Shown one piece after another: positions 1 to 9,300 of a DNA stretch of 59,076 nt (position 1 is the first letter of the stretch; each line of letters begins with the position of its first letter). The translations under genes and the position numbers were made by a program. Where the stretch lies: the IMG/VR virus record IMGVR_UViG_3300025466_000037, positions 1 through 59,076 of that record; one strand, 5' to 3'. The stretch is from a virus. Under the pieces are notes generated by a model, which worked only from the letters and a program-made list of their open reading frames with translations, was not told the DNA's origin and searched no databases.

Positions 1-901
1 TACCGAAGAGCGCTCTAGGATCTGTCCATCCTATTGCATAACGCTCAGTTGCTTTATAGCGCATAGAGTCAGTCTCGAAGTCACCTTCCATAGTCTTCTC
101 TAAACGTCTACGCATCAACAGCTTCATGCCTTCTGGTGCGTCTGTCTGTACCCACCATGCGGTAGATGAAGTCAAACGTGACAGAACAGCGGCACCCTCA
201 TCCAATAAGCCAATAGACTTAACGGGGTTGATGTCGTTGTTGGCAGTACCTGTACGCAATACTGATTTGAGCAACACTTCAGCTTGGAAAATGTTACCAG
301 GAGCCACGACCAATTGGCGTGGAACCAAGCGAATTTTCTTCTGATTGTTGTCAACAGCATTACGAATCTGAATCAACATTTGCTCTAAAGAAGTCTGTGA
401 CAAAACTGCCGCAGTAGACAACTGGTTAGAGAAAGTGCCGTTCACGATTGGGTGTGATGCGCTGATTAAAGATACACCATCACCACCAACATAGTTGGAG
501 TTGAAAGCGTTATTGAGCACGTTTGCGGCTAGTGTCTCTTTTGTCTCAATCAAAGACTGAGCTAAGTGACGAGCGTAAACTTGTCCAATACGGATATGGT
601 CGCCGTCTTCTACCAACACTTTAGTCAATGCAAAGGCAAGCCCATACACTGAGTAGATATAGCGTTGGAGGAAGAGTACACCACCTTGCTGATAGGACAC
701 TGGTGTTCCATCAGGCAGTTGAGGTGCGGCTCCAAATCCATAAAGAACTGGCTCTTCATGGTAGTTACGTGGAATACCTTCTTGTTCACGGAAAACACGT
801 GACCATTCGTCTTCACGGAGATCGTAAACGCCATCAAAACATTCGTTAAGGATAGGTTCGACAATACTTCTAAAGTCCGTACTTCGCATTGGTGCGGCCA
901 T
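1..901 (-). CDS. Major capsid protein, partial (left copy)
   Basis: The gene starts at 901 and runs off the left edge of the window, lacking only its last four residues and stop compared with the complete copy at 56850-57764. It is the same HK97-type major capsid protein with mostly synonymous changes, so the reading frame has been under selection in both copies. It follows the 912-1493 gene by ten bases and has an AAGGAG ribosome site. The truncation is an edge effect, not a pseudogene. Confidence 0.88.
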   Translation of the reverse strand, partial: MAAPMRSTDFRSIVEPILNECFDGVYDLREDEWSRVFREQEGIPRNYHEEPVLYGFGAAPQLPDGTPVSYQQGGVLFLQRYIYSVYGLAFALTKVLVEDGDHIRIGQVYARHLAQSLIETKETLAANVLNNAFNSNYVGGDGVSLISASHPIVNGTFSNQLSTAAVLSQTSLEQMLIQIRNAVDNNQKKIRLVPRQLVVAPGNIFQAEVLLKSVLRTGTANNDINPVKSIGLLDEGAAVLSRLTSSTAWWVQTDAPEGMKLLMRRRLEKTMEGDFETDSMRYKATERYAIGWTDPRALFG

Positions 902-911
902 AATTTACTCC

Positions 912-1493
912 TTAAGCGAACGCAGTGAAGCTACCGAACATCTGAGATGCTGATACAACAACACGAACGATAGTGTATGTATCGCCCCAAGCATTGCCTG
1001 GAACGGGCGAAAGATCAACAACACGCATTTGACCTTGTGAACTATTACCTACTGCTGTAGAAGCGCCTAGTGTCGCTTGTGACAGACCTGTGGTAGTAGA
1101 ACCATTGGTTATATTGCTGAAGTTGTACTCATTACCGATACTGGTTTGAGCCATAGATCCGTCTGCTTGGATTTCATAAACGATGTTGTTATCGTTGTAG
1201 AAATAAGCAATGCAAGATCCAGTGATGTATGTAGTACTGGCAGGCCAGTAGTTACTAACACGGCGGCGACCTGTTGAGTCTGTCCACTCGCAACCTGCAA
1301 ATGCGCCAGAAAACGCTTCTGTAGTTGATACGGGGACGATTACACCTGCTGACGCAGAGTATTTAACTGGCTGACCCTTCAAAATGTTTGAAGAGTATCC
1401 AGAAGTGATTCCTCCTGCTAACGCCTGAGCACGATCCAAACCTGATGGATGGAACGCAGGGCGTAAACCGAAGGGTTGCAATAATGCTGACAT
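912..1493 (-). CDS. Head-associated structural protein (left copy)
   Basis: The 193-residue protein is encoded directly upstream of the major capsid gene. It begins MSALLQPFGLRP and is rich in Ser, Thr, Ala and Gly, with a beta-type composition and no membrane segment. Position and composition fit a head decoration or stabilising protein; I recognise no named domain. The ATG at 1493 is preferred over an upstream TTG because AGGAG lies eight bases before it. The right copy (57775-58356) differs at about ten residues, among them S/A, C/V, M/V and F/V exchanges, so both copies look functional. Confidence 0.75.
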   Translation of the reverse strand: MSALLQPFGLRPAFHPSGLDRAQALAGGITSGYSSNILKGQPVKYSASAGVIVPVSTTEAFSGAFAGCEWTDSTGRRRVSNYWPASTTYITGSCIAYFYNDNNIVYEIQADGSMAQTSIGNEYNFSNITNGSTTTGLSQATLGASTAVGNSSQGQMRVVDLSPVPGNAWGDTYTIVRVVVSASQMFGSFTAFA

Positions 1494-1518
1494 ATGCAAA
1501 ACTCCTTAGTTACTTCAC

Positions 1519-2058
1519 CTACCCAGAAAATACGGGTGCGGGAAGTGGTTCATCAATTTTGCCAATACCTTCACCTTCTAGTCTTCCAAGTGACTTGCCA
1601 TTACTGTCTCGACCCATTGTTTGCTCCGCTTGGATGCGAATTTTGTTCGCTTCCTCAAGAGGCATATCATGGTGGAAGTGTTGCATTACTTCCTGATACA
1701 CATCCATAGGGATCTTGTACAGTAACATTTCGTTGCAAGACACATATCCAACGTGTTCACCTGATTTGACTTTGTGGCTTTCGTATTGTGGTACTTCCTC
1801 AGTTTTCACTGGGACGTATCCAAGACGAATCCGCTTGTCAATGCTGTCATATGAGTTAGTAGTTGATAACCAACACACGTGCCAACCAGGGATTTCAGGG
1901 ACATCTGGCAATGCTCTTTGTGTCCACTCATCACTCCACATCTTTCGGCGTTCCTGTGCTGAGACGAACTTCTCTTCTGGTGCCTTGCGGGATTCATCTT
2001 GCTGAGCACGATTCTGTCTACCGCCTGCATTCAAAGATTTTTTTAAACGTGATTCCAT
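1519..2058 (-). CDS. Conserved head-module protein (left copy)
   Basis: A 179-residue, charged and probably soluble protein lies between the scaffold and the decoration-like gene. It has a basic, Gln-rich N-terminus (residues 1-35), a central Trp-rich part (PGWHVCWLSTTNSYDS) and a polar C-terminus. The gene order scaffold, this gene, small head gene, capsid fits a head-assembly or completion role, but no domain is recognised. The copy at 58382-58921 differs by a few conservative changes (K/Q, I/V, Y/H, Y/F, S/A), which shows purifying selection. Confidence 0.7.
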   Translation of the reverse strand: MESRLKKSLNAGGRQNRAQQDESRKAPEEKFVSAQERRKMWSDEWTQRALPDVPEIPGWHVCWLSTTNSYDSIDKRIRLGYVPVKTEEVPQYESHKVKSGEHVGYVSCNEMLLYKIPMDVYQEVMQHFHHDMPLEEANKIRIQAEQTMGRDSNGKSLGRLEGEGIGKIDEPLPAPVFSG

Positions 2059-2060
2059 AA

Positions 2061-3026
2061 TTAATTACTCCTTTGTGAACGTGCTTCCATTGCATAACGC
2101 TTTATCATCTTTGCTCTCTTCTGGGGGTCATCCCAGAATCCTGCGTCCTTCATTGCTCTCACCTGTTCGGGGTTGAGTGTGAAGGTGTTACGGCCTGCAC
2201 TTGCCGCTGATGATTCACGTCCTGAACTCGTCACAACATTCCTAGGTCGTTGTCTAACTACAGGTTCATCGTCTGTGCTGTCATTGTATCTGTGCGGGAG
2301 ACGTCTTTGCAAGCGATTATCTAACTCATCCCAGTAGGCAGGATTCTTTGGGTCCCAACCCTCTTCGATCAGTCGTTTGTCAATAATCTTTGCAATCTCA
2401 GTATCCTCGTCACCGCTATCTGGGCTATACCAGTCATTACGTTTCATCCACTCTGCGGCGTTGCGCTGTATCTGTGGATCGGGCAGGCTACGGTCATTGT
2501 TTGGCTTAACCGCCTGAGTTTTCACGTTTTTCAGTGATTCGATCTTCTGTCTAGACTCGTACCACATCTCTTGCGCTTTAACCAAAGCCTCGCCATCACC
2601 CGCTTGAGTAGCCTCTTGAAGCTTGAGCTTGGCATATTGGAACTGAAGCTCAGCGTCCTCTATAGCCTTGTCAACCCTCGCTAATTCTGCGCCATGTGTG
2701 CGTCTTTCAACATTAGAGAGTCGTTCCATTAACTCACGGTTAACTCTTTCTAGTTGCTGAAGCTTGATATCCTTCTCGGCATGATCTTGCTTCGCTCTTT
2801 GACGGCGTAGTTTCCTACGGTTGATCTTCTCTTGACGTACCTCATCGGAGTCATCAGGATGATCGTTGTCCTCTGTTGAGGATTCTGCCTTGACACTTCC
2901 ACCTTCTGCTTCACTTTCGCTTGCATCGGGGCTTTTGATGTCATCTGGAAGGTCAACCACTGCTGAACCGTCCATCTCTTCTTTGACTTTTAAGTCTTCT
3001 TCTTTGCTTTCTGCTACTTCACTCAT
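2061..3026 (-). CDS. Probable scaffolding protein
   Basis: The 321-residue protein is very acidic at its N-terminus (residues 1-65). A long charged coiled coil follows (about 65-165, rich in E, K, Q, R and L), then a basic, Arg-rich C-terminal tail. Charged helical proteins encoded between portal and capsid genes are typically procapsid scaffolds that bind capsid protein through a basic C-terminus. No sequence-specific scaffold motif was identified, so the call rests on composition and position. The final 50 codons recur at the right edge of the window. Confidence 0.68.
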   Translation of the reverse strand: MSEVAESKEEDLKVKEEMDGSAVVDLPDDIKSPDASESEAEGGSVKAESSTEDNDHPDDSDEVRQEKINRRKLRRQRAKQDHAEKDIKLQQLERVNRELMERLSNVERRTHGAELARVDKAIEDAELQFQYAKLKLQEATQAGDGEALVKAQEMWYESRQKIESLKNVKTQAVKPNNDRSLPDPQIQRNAAEWMKRNDWYSPDSGDEDTEIAKIIDKRLIEEGWDPKNPAYWDELDNRLQRRLPHRYNDSTDDEPVVRQRPRNVVTSSGRESSAASAGRNTFTLNPEQVRAMKDAGFWDDPQKRAKMIKRYAMEARSQRSN

Positions 3027-3059
3027 GCTTTTCCCTCTTTACGGTAGTCTTGCACGCAT

Positions 3060-3473
3060 TTACACATATTCCGCCATTGCTAACGGATCTCCTTTAACCC
3101 TAGAGATAACCTCGTGGTCGTTAAGAACCATAAACATGGCCTTATCTTCAACGTGATCTTCCCCAGGCACTGCAACTTCCCATCTATCCCCACCCCATTT
3201 AGGGACACGGATGTAATCACCCACCTTTACCCATGAACCTTCAGGCCAAGCCTCCATCGTGTCACGGTTACGGTAGGCCAACGGGCCAATCTCAATGACT
3301 TTTGCGACCATGTTCTGCCATTTTTCGTTCTCACGAGTTTCCTCGGCGAGAATAATGCCAGATGCGGTCATTTTCTTCTTCGTTCTCTTTAGTTGAACAA
3401 GTACTCGTGCTCCCAAAGGCTCTACACCTGCTTCTACAGCAGGAAAAGCCCATGCCAAGTCTGTATCACTCAT
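3060..3473 (-). CDS. groES: GroES-type co-chaperonin
   Basis: The 137-residue protein has the GroES fold signature: GARVLVQL (21-28) as the first strand, then a mobile loop with TASGIIL (36-42) matching the GroEL-binding GGIVL motif of bacterial GroES. VAKVIEIGPL and the VKVGDYIRVP turn follow. GroES caps GroEL and sets the folding chamber. Phage versions such as T4 gp31 adapt the host chaperonin to fold capsid protein, and here the gene sits in the head module, four genes from capsid. It is longer than host GroES (about 97 residues), with insertions after the mobile loop and at both ends. Its start overlaps the stop of the preceding gene by eight bases. Confidence 0.88.
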   Translation of the reverse strand: MSDTDLAWAFPAVEAGVEPLGARVLVQLKRTKKKMTASGIILAEETRENEKWQNMVAKVIEIGPLAYRNRDTMEAWPEGSWVKVGDYIRVPKWGGDRWEVAVPGEDHVEDKAMFMVLNDHEVISRVKGDPLAMAEYV

Positions 3474-3654
3474 CTTTTTCTTCCTCTTCTAGTTGTTGTT
3501 CTATCAAATCCAAGACTTTTTGCAGTCCAATGTTTATCCCGACCATGCGTTGATAGGATTCCCAGTTCATAGCGGAGCCACCTGCTAGAGATAGCCCGAT
3601 ATCGCCCTGCATTTCCTTCACTTTACTGATCAGATCTCCGACAAACCCGCTCAT
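3466..3654 (-). CDS. Small acidic head-module protein
   Basis: This 62-residue protein has a mixed N-terminal half and an acidic C-terminus ending LEEEEKDE. It overlaps the flanking genes by a few bases on both sides, as expected for translationally coupled genes. No domain is recognised. Its location between portal and GroES suggests a small assembly factor. Confidence 0.6.
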   Translation of the reverse strand: MSGFVGDLISKVKEMQGDIGLSLAGGSAMNWESYQRMVGINIGLQKVLDLIEQQLEEEEKDE

Positions 3655-3800
3655 TTTTTCTTACTTGTGTGAGCTAGGCCACTTTGTTTCTTCTGGCTTT
3701 CGCCTTTAGAACCCAAACTTGTCCCATCAAGCTTCTCGCCCTGGGCTAATCTCTTATGCATGGGCACGTTAATACCCTTTTGCTCTGCATCACTCGCCAT
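3651..3800 (-). CDS. Small basic protein after portal
   Basis: A 49-codon ORF begins MASDAEQKGINVPMHKRL and ends in a Lys/Ser-rich tail. It overlaps the portal 3' end by eleven bases and meets the next gene in an ATGA overlap. It has the tight spacing of its neighbours and fills an otherwise empty stretch, which supports it as a real gene. Function unknown. Confidence 0.6.
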   Translation of the reverse strand: MASDAEQKGINVPMHKRLAQGEKLDGTSLGSKGESQKKQSGLAHTSKKK

Positions 3801-6339
3801 GTTGACCTCCTAAGTGTCGTTGTGCTTCGTTTTGAAGCGAAATTGCAGTGTCATACTGCTCTTGCTGAAGCTTAGCGGCGTCTCGGGTGAGTTCCGCTGA
3901 AGCTATACGCTCTTTTGTCAGGTTATCAGTAGAGTTGATAGCTATATCTAACTCCCTTTGTGCCTGCTCTCTTTGTTGTTCGCTAGTAATCTTGGCCTGC
4001 TCAAGCTGTGTATCAGCCTGGATCTGCTGACCCTTGAGTGCCATCTCTTGCTTATCACGCTCGGTTCTGCGCTGTGTCTCAGCCATTGAGGTCTGGATGA
4101 GCGCTTGTGCGTCTGGATCAAGCTGTGGCTTGGGTGCAAACTGCTGTTGCATCTGGATAAGATGCTGAAAGTCTGGTACCAACTGTGCAAATACCTTCTC
4201 ACCTAAATCGTGACCAACGTGCTGTGATGCCATAGCAAATATCTGGTCAATCTGAGCCGTGTATTTTTCATTTTCGTACTGAATAGACTGCTTTCTGTCG
4301 CTTTGAGTAGCGTACTTTTTCATCATCTCAAGGTATAAGAGCGTGATGTGCTGTCTCAAATGCTCAATCATTGGCCCAATCAACTGCGGTCCGATAATCG
4401 GGTTCTGTCCTAGCAATGGGTTCATCACAAAGTCAAAGTGCCCTTGGATGTGAGCCAACTGATCTTGCTCAGGATAAGCAAACGCTCCCTGACCCAAGGA
4501 CATAGCCACGTTCTCTTCTGCAACATTGTGCTTATGTGGCTCAGCCGCATCAACCATTAACTCGTTAATGCCAGGCACCTTCATCTGCTTTAAGAATCTC
4601 TCAAGCACAGCCTTCTGGTTGAACTGGGCAGGATACTTATCCATCAGCGCCATTACGGCCTGAGACTGAGCCATCCTCTGCGTTTCAGAGAAGATGTGTG
4701 GATCAGAGACTGGAACTACATCTGTGTTGCGCTCAAAGTCTTGCTTGGTTATCTGCAAGTCCTTGACAATCTCACCCTTGCGCTGATCATCCAAGTACCA
4801 ACGGTTCAGCCTACCAAGAATCTTAAGCACTCTGGCTTGTGAGTCATGAAGTCTGGCGTGGATAGCTGAGAACACAGCAGATCCCTGCTCAATAAGGGCT
4901 TGTGTGGTACCTACAGGCGCTTGAGCGGTAACGTCAGCTATCTTCTCCTCAGCCGTGGTTACAACGCCCTTGGCGGCCTGATCTAACCACCCCAATAACT
5001 CAAATAGTACAGGGCTAGGAGGGTTAAAAGGCATAGGCATAGCGATTTGCCTAATGTCATTGATTCCTGGTCCTGCCTCAATTTCTGCAACTTGGGTAAC
5101 TTCAACTTGCTGAGATTGACCACTAACCTTAGCGCCTTTAAGCTTAAGCATAGTAGCGCTGTTGTTGATATGTGCAGTATCGAGCAAAGCACGAAGAGCG
5201 CCAGTAAGGGCGGCACTAAGACCGCCAATAAGATGAGGTAAACCAACTGCATATGCGCCCCTCCAAGGAATGAACTTGAACTCCACAACCCAGTCTAGCT
5301 TGGTCATGGTTTCGTCCCCGTCTTCCCAGTTACGATACAACCCGACAACTTCATGGTCTAAAGTGTCAATCATCAGAATATAAGGTGCCATCTCGCCCTT
5401 GGTATATTCGTCATCTTCCATCTCTAGCCAAACATAGGTGTGATAGAAACGTCTAACACCATCCTCGTTGTCTTGCCACTTCTTACCTTCAATCTTGTCG
5501 TTAGCCTTTTGTGCACCCGTTGGCTCTGGCTCCATAGTCGCACGGATCATGCTAATGTCACGGTACATACCCGACTTGATACGCATCTTGACTTCCCACT
5601 CGGTAATCTCGTGAACCTCAGTTGCACGCTGAGCGGTATAGAAGTTGGATGCGGCGAAGGGTACGATCACACGGTCAATCGGCAGAAACTCCACGCAGGG
5701 GCGCTTCTTGTGCTCGTCATACCACAGCTTAAGGTATTGGGAACCCCCAAGAGGAAGTTGGGTCAACAACTGCTCTTGTTCATCACGGAATTCCTCAATC
5801 TGCTCGGTGAGTTGCCAGTTCATGTAATCCCGTTTGCGCTCAGCACGTTCGGTCTTTACATCATCAACATCACCCAATATCTTTGTCCTGACTGGGCCAT
5901 CAGGTGGGAACATCTCTTTAATCGCTCTGGACGCAAAGTCTACGCAAGACTCAGCCATCACTGGGTGAACAACTTTAGAAGCTCCAAAGAAGGTCGCACC
6001 ACCTGGGCTATCGTTACCCATACCAGTACGTTTAATACCGTCCTCATACTGCTTATCCCGCATCTTACGGGCTTCTTTATCCTTCTCAATCAGGTTGATG
6101 TATTCAAGGGCTAATCCCTTAACATCAAACTCTTCAGCCAAGTTAGCGTAGAACTTTTTGTCATCAGTCGGGCCTTTGAAGTCTGGATCGTGAACAATAA
6201 CAGAACCATCAGGAAGCTCTTCAAGCTCCATATCCTCTGGTGGCATCTCAAAATCGACTGAGCCGTCTTCATTCTCAATCATTTCCATTCCGTCAATATG
6301 ACGGTTGTAGTCCTGCTCAATGGGCATTTGTGTTGCCAT
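3790..6339 (-). CDS. Portal protein
   Basis: The 849-residue protein is of the large portal type found in podoviruses. The portal is the dodecameric ring through which DNA enters and leaves the head. An acidic N-terminal 70 residues precedes a body rich in Trp and Tyr (for example SQYLKLWYDEHKKRPCVEF and VGLYRNWEDGDETM). The last 150 residues form a long Gln/Glu/Ala-rich helix of coiled-coil type, resembling the barrel of long portals. Gene order TerS-TerL-portal-scaffold-capsid supports the call. The start has an AGAGGATAAAC ribosome site directly behind the stop of the giant gene. Confidence 0.85.
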   Translation of the reverse strand: MATQMPIEQDYNRHIDGMEMIENEDGSVDFEMPPEDMELEELPDGSVIVHDPDFKGPTDDKKFYANLAEEFDVKGLALEYINLIEKDKEARKMRDKQYEDGIKRTGMGNDSPGGATFFGASKVVHPVMAESCVDFASRAIKEMFPPDGPVRTKILGDVDDVKTERAERKRDYMNWQLTEQIEEFRDEQEQLLTQLPLGGSQYLKLWYDEHKKRPCVEFLPIDRVIVPFAASNFYTAQRATEVHEITEWEVKMRIKSGMYRDISMIRATMEPEPTGAQKANDKIEGKKWQDNEDGVRRFYHTYVWLEMEDDEYTKGEMAPYILMIDTLDHEVVGLYRNWEDGDETMTKLDWVVEFKFIPWRGAYAVGLPHLIGGLSAALTGALRALLDTAHINNSATMLKLKGAKVSGQSQQVEVTQVAEIEAGPGINDIRQIAMPMPFNPPSPVLFELLGWLDQAAKGVVTTAEEKIADVTAQAPVGTTQALIEQGSAVFSAIHARLHDSQARVLKILGRLNRWYLDDQRKGEIVKDLQITKQDFERNTDVVPVSDPHIFSETQRMAQSQAVMALMDKYPAQFNQKAVLERFLKQMKVPGINELMVDAAEPHKHNVAEENVAMSLGQGAFAYPEQDQLAHIQGHFDFVMNPLLGQNPIIGPQLIGPMIEHLRQHITLLYLEMMKKYATQSDRKQSIQYENEKYTAQIDQIFAMASQHVGHDLGEKVFAQLVPDFQHLIQMQQQFAPKPQLDPDAQALIQTSMAETQRRTERDKQEMALKGQQIQADTQLEQAKITSEQQREQAQRELDIAINSTDNLTKERIASAELTRDAAKLQQEQYDTAISLQNEAQRHLGGQHGE

Positions 6340-6341
6340 GT

Positions 6342-9300
6342 TTATCCTCTATCGATTAATTCGTGACGCATAATATTTATGTTGTTAGTTATTTCAACCT
6401 TGGCTTTTTTGTTTGCCTTTTTAGCTTTAACCTTGCCACCCTTTTTCTGACCCGTGTACTTCTTGATCAAAGCATCATATCTGCCAACGTCATTTAAATA
6501 TTGATCATCAACAACTTGATGTGGAAATACTTTTTGAAGAGTTCCAGTAAAGTCTTGGGCACGTTTTGTATCAAGAATATGCTGAGTAGCGTCTGGAAAA
6601 GTTATTTGAACTGGCTTGGGAGGAGTTATTGGTTGTAATGCTAAACCTCGGATGCCTTTTTCATAAGTATTGTGATCAGCAGTATCCGTTAATTCAGCGC
6701 CAGGCACAACCTCACCCGCAGACAAACCCGTCATGTTAATTTGCATATTACGAAGCGAAGGTTCTGTAATAGCCCATTGAATATCTAATCCATTTGGTAA
6801 TCCATGAGCACTGGTAATCTCAGGAGTCTTCATCCTGCTGTTATACCATTTACGTAGTTCAGAATCTTTTTGCATGGCTTTGTAAGCGCCTTCTGGGTCA
6901 GCTATTCCAGGCCAGTGTGGAAAGTTGAAATGCTCGTATTCACCAGTCTTAGCATTTTTCTTTACAAATCCATTGGCAATAATGTTATCAAAGCTGTACA
7001 TCTGCTCTGGAGTCATTTTTGAAAAATCAGTAGCACGAAGATTTGCATCTGCTAAATGCATTGCAAAATTATTAGATGTAGGACCCATCGCTAAATGTTG
7101 AGCAATTACTCGATCAGGATCGTAATAACCTGCAAGTCTATTTATTTTGTCTTGAGCACTTTGAGCGGGATCTTCACCAGAAGCCCAAAAGTTTGGCAAT
7201 TTTAAATGTAACTTGCCCAATCCGTATTTAGCACCACCTTCCTGCTCTGAATCTATCCCTTCTATATCTCCAACACTATGCAATATACTGTCAGATATAG
7301 TTTGATCTCCAGGGAAAGCAATATTTACATCTCCAATCTTTGGTGTATATATATCAGGTTTTCCTGTAGGCTCTTTGGTTGTCAAAGAATAAGGTAGATC
7401 CTTAAGCCTTTGACTTTCCTTCATTGATCGTCCTGCAAGATTAACTTTCTTGGTAGATCCTTCAGGTACTACGTGCTCACCAGTCATTTGTCTAATGACA
7501 GGCTCTGCAATTTTCATCATCTCTTGATCATTTGGAGATTTTGCTCTTTTTAAATTTAAAGGCAAAAAAGATTCTTTAGACGATTTCTTAATAAAATCGC
7601 CCATTTTCTTGAGGACGGCATCAGTCATTACCCCACCCTCAGACATATGGATCTCGTGTCTCATCATCTCCAAATCATCCGCTACGTGGACTTTTCCACC
7701 TCTTTGGTAATTTGGCATGAACTCCAAAGGATTAAGCGTTACCTGCCCATTAGCCAGTCTTAATGATGGGTTTAAGAATGACTCATGCCTTGGCTGAGCC
7801 ACTTGTCCACCATCAGCATACGCAGGCAGACTGTTCTCTCCTACTCCTTGCTTCATCTCTGGGGTGAACTCCATGTAGTGCAGAGGAGTTGTCTTATTGT
7901 TTTGGGCAGTAGCGAAGTCATCCATCATCTTCTCTTTCTGCTCAAAAGGCATATCCAACCATGTTTGCTCAGGCGTATTGGTGTGCTGAAGCATATCAGT
8001 GATGGATAAGTCAGTGTTTTTTGGCGTACGTACTGGCATAGCGTTCAGCTTCATCTCAGCGCCGTATGGCTTACCAATGTCGTTGAAGACATTTGGTAGG
8101 CGCTTGTCATAAGCCTCCTTCATGCCTTCGCCTAAATACAAATCTTCACCTGTCAGTGACCGCAATGTTCCTTGTTGTGGCTGATCTAATAACTTTTTAG
8201 CCGCCTTCTTACCAACATATTGATTTAAATTTTTTGGTGTAACACCAGTTTGTTTTATGACCGTATTTCCATTGTGATCATAGCCAACTAAATCAGTACC
8301 AGACAAATGAAGTTCGTTTATGTATTTGCCAAGGTTATATCTATCCGCTTGCGTTTCACCATTAGTCAATGTTATGCCGTCATACCCATTGTCAACAGCG
8401 TGTTTGACCAAGTCCTTGCTAACCATCTCTTCCCAGTTCTTTTTGAATGGAGCATCAGGCACATGGTCAGAGGGCATGATGGTGGCATCACGAATCTGAT
8501 CCATGATTGCCAATCTTTGTTCGCTGATGGCTTCACGTTCTTCGGGAGTTTTGGCTAACGCTTTGACTTCACCAAGACGCTTATGCTCTGCCTTCAATGC
8601 GTTGATTGTGGCTTCTGCTTGAGCCAGTTTTTCTGGATCGTGATATCCCTTATCCCTACCTGCTTGATGCCAGTCAGACTGCATTTCCTCAACGTGGAGG
8701 ATCTTCTTGCCTTCTGGAGTCATGCGGTCAACAGTACGAGCATGAGCCAATACGTTTGGAATATCTTCCCAATGTGAGCTTTCATACTCCTCTGGATGGT
8801 TGGACAACTGGTACAAATGTTCCTGATAGTTATCACCACCAGGTAATTTATAAGAAGAATACCTTGGAATATTGTTATCAGTCTCTTTAAGATCATTGAC
8901 ATATGATTGAGCATCATGTCTTGTCATGAAAGGCTCTTCATTAACTTTTTGCCAATTCTCATCATACAACCAGTGAGGATCTCTTGGCCTTGCCATATCT
9001 GGATCAACTGGTTCTATGTAATATTTATCGGCGTTATTTTCGCTCAGTATCTTCTTAGTTACTTGGGGCACAGGACGCTTGGCAAGTTCAGCTTTGAACT
9101 CATCCTTCGTCATCTTGGGTAATGCTTTGATCTCATCCAAGTTTCTATCAGCCAATTCAGCCTTCTTAACGCCAGGCTTCTTGCTAAGCTCTGTCATGAA
9201 TTCAGCGCCAGTACCCTTGGCTCTTGGCAACTCAGCCGCAGTCTTATCCACAGCAGAGAATAGCCTAGCCATTCCCTTGCCAATCATCTTATCTACAACA

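Larger units (their letters stand above)
1..2213. repeat. Left copy of the divergent end repeat
   Basis: This segment matches 56864-59076 base for base in order, with a constant offset of 56863 and no net insertion or deletion, but with scattered substitutions. It carries most of the capsid gene, two head genes and the 3' end of the scaffold gene. A packaged terminal repeat would be identical in both copies, so the differences point to two strain variants joined at the ends of a circular assembly, or to an old duplication. Confidence 0.9.

Noticed and set aside
5440-6114. 224-codon open frame on the plus strand opposite the portal gene
   Set aside because: It lies antisense to a clearly coding portal frame, has no ribosome site, and its product shows no domain; it is a shadow of the portal codon pattern.
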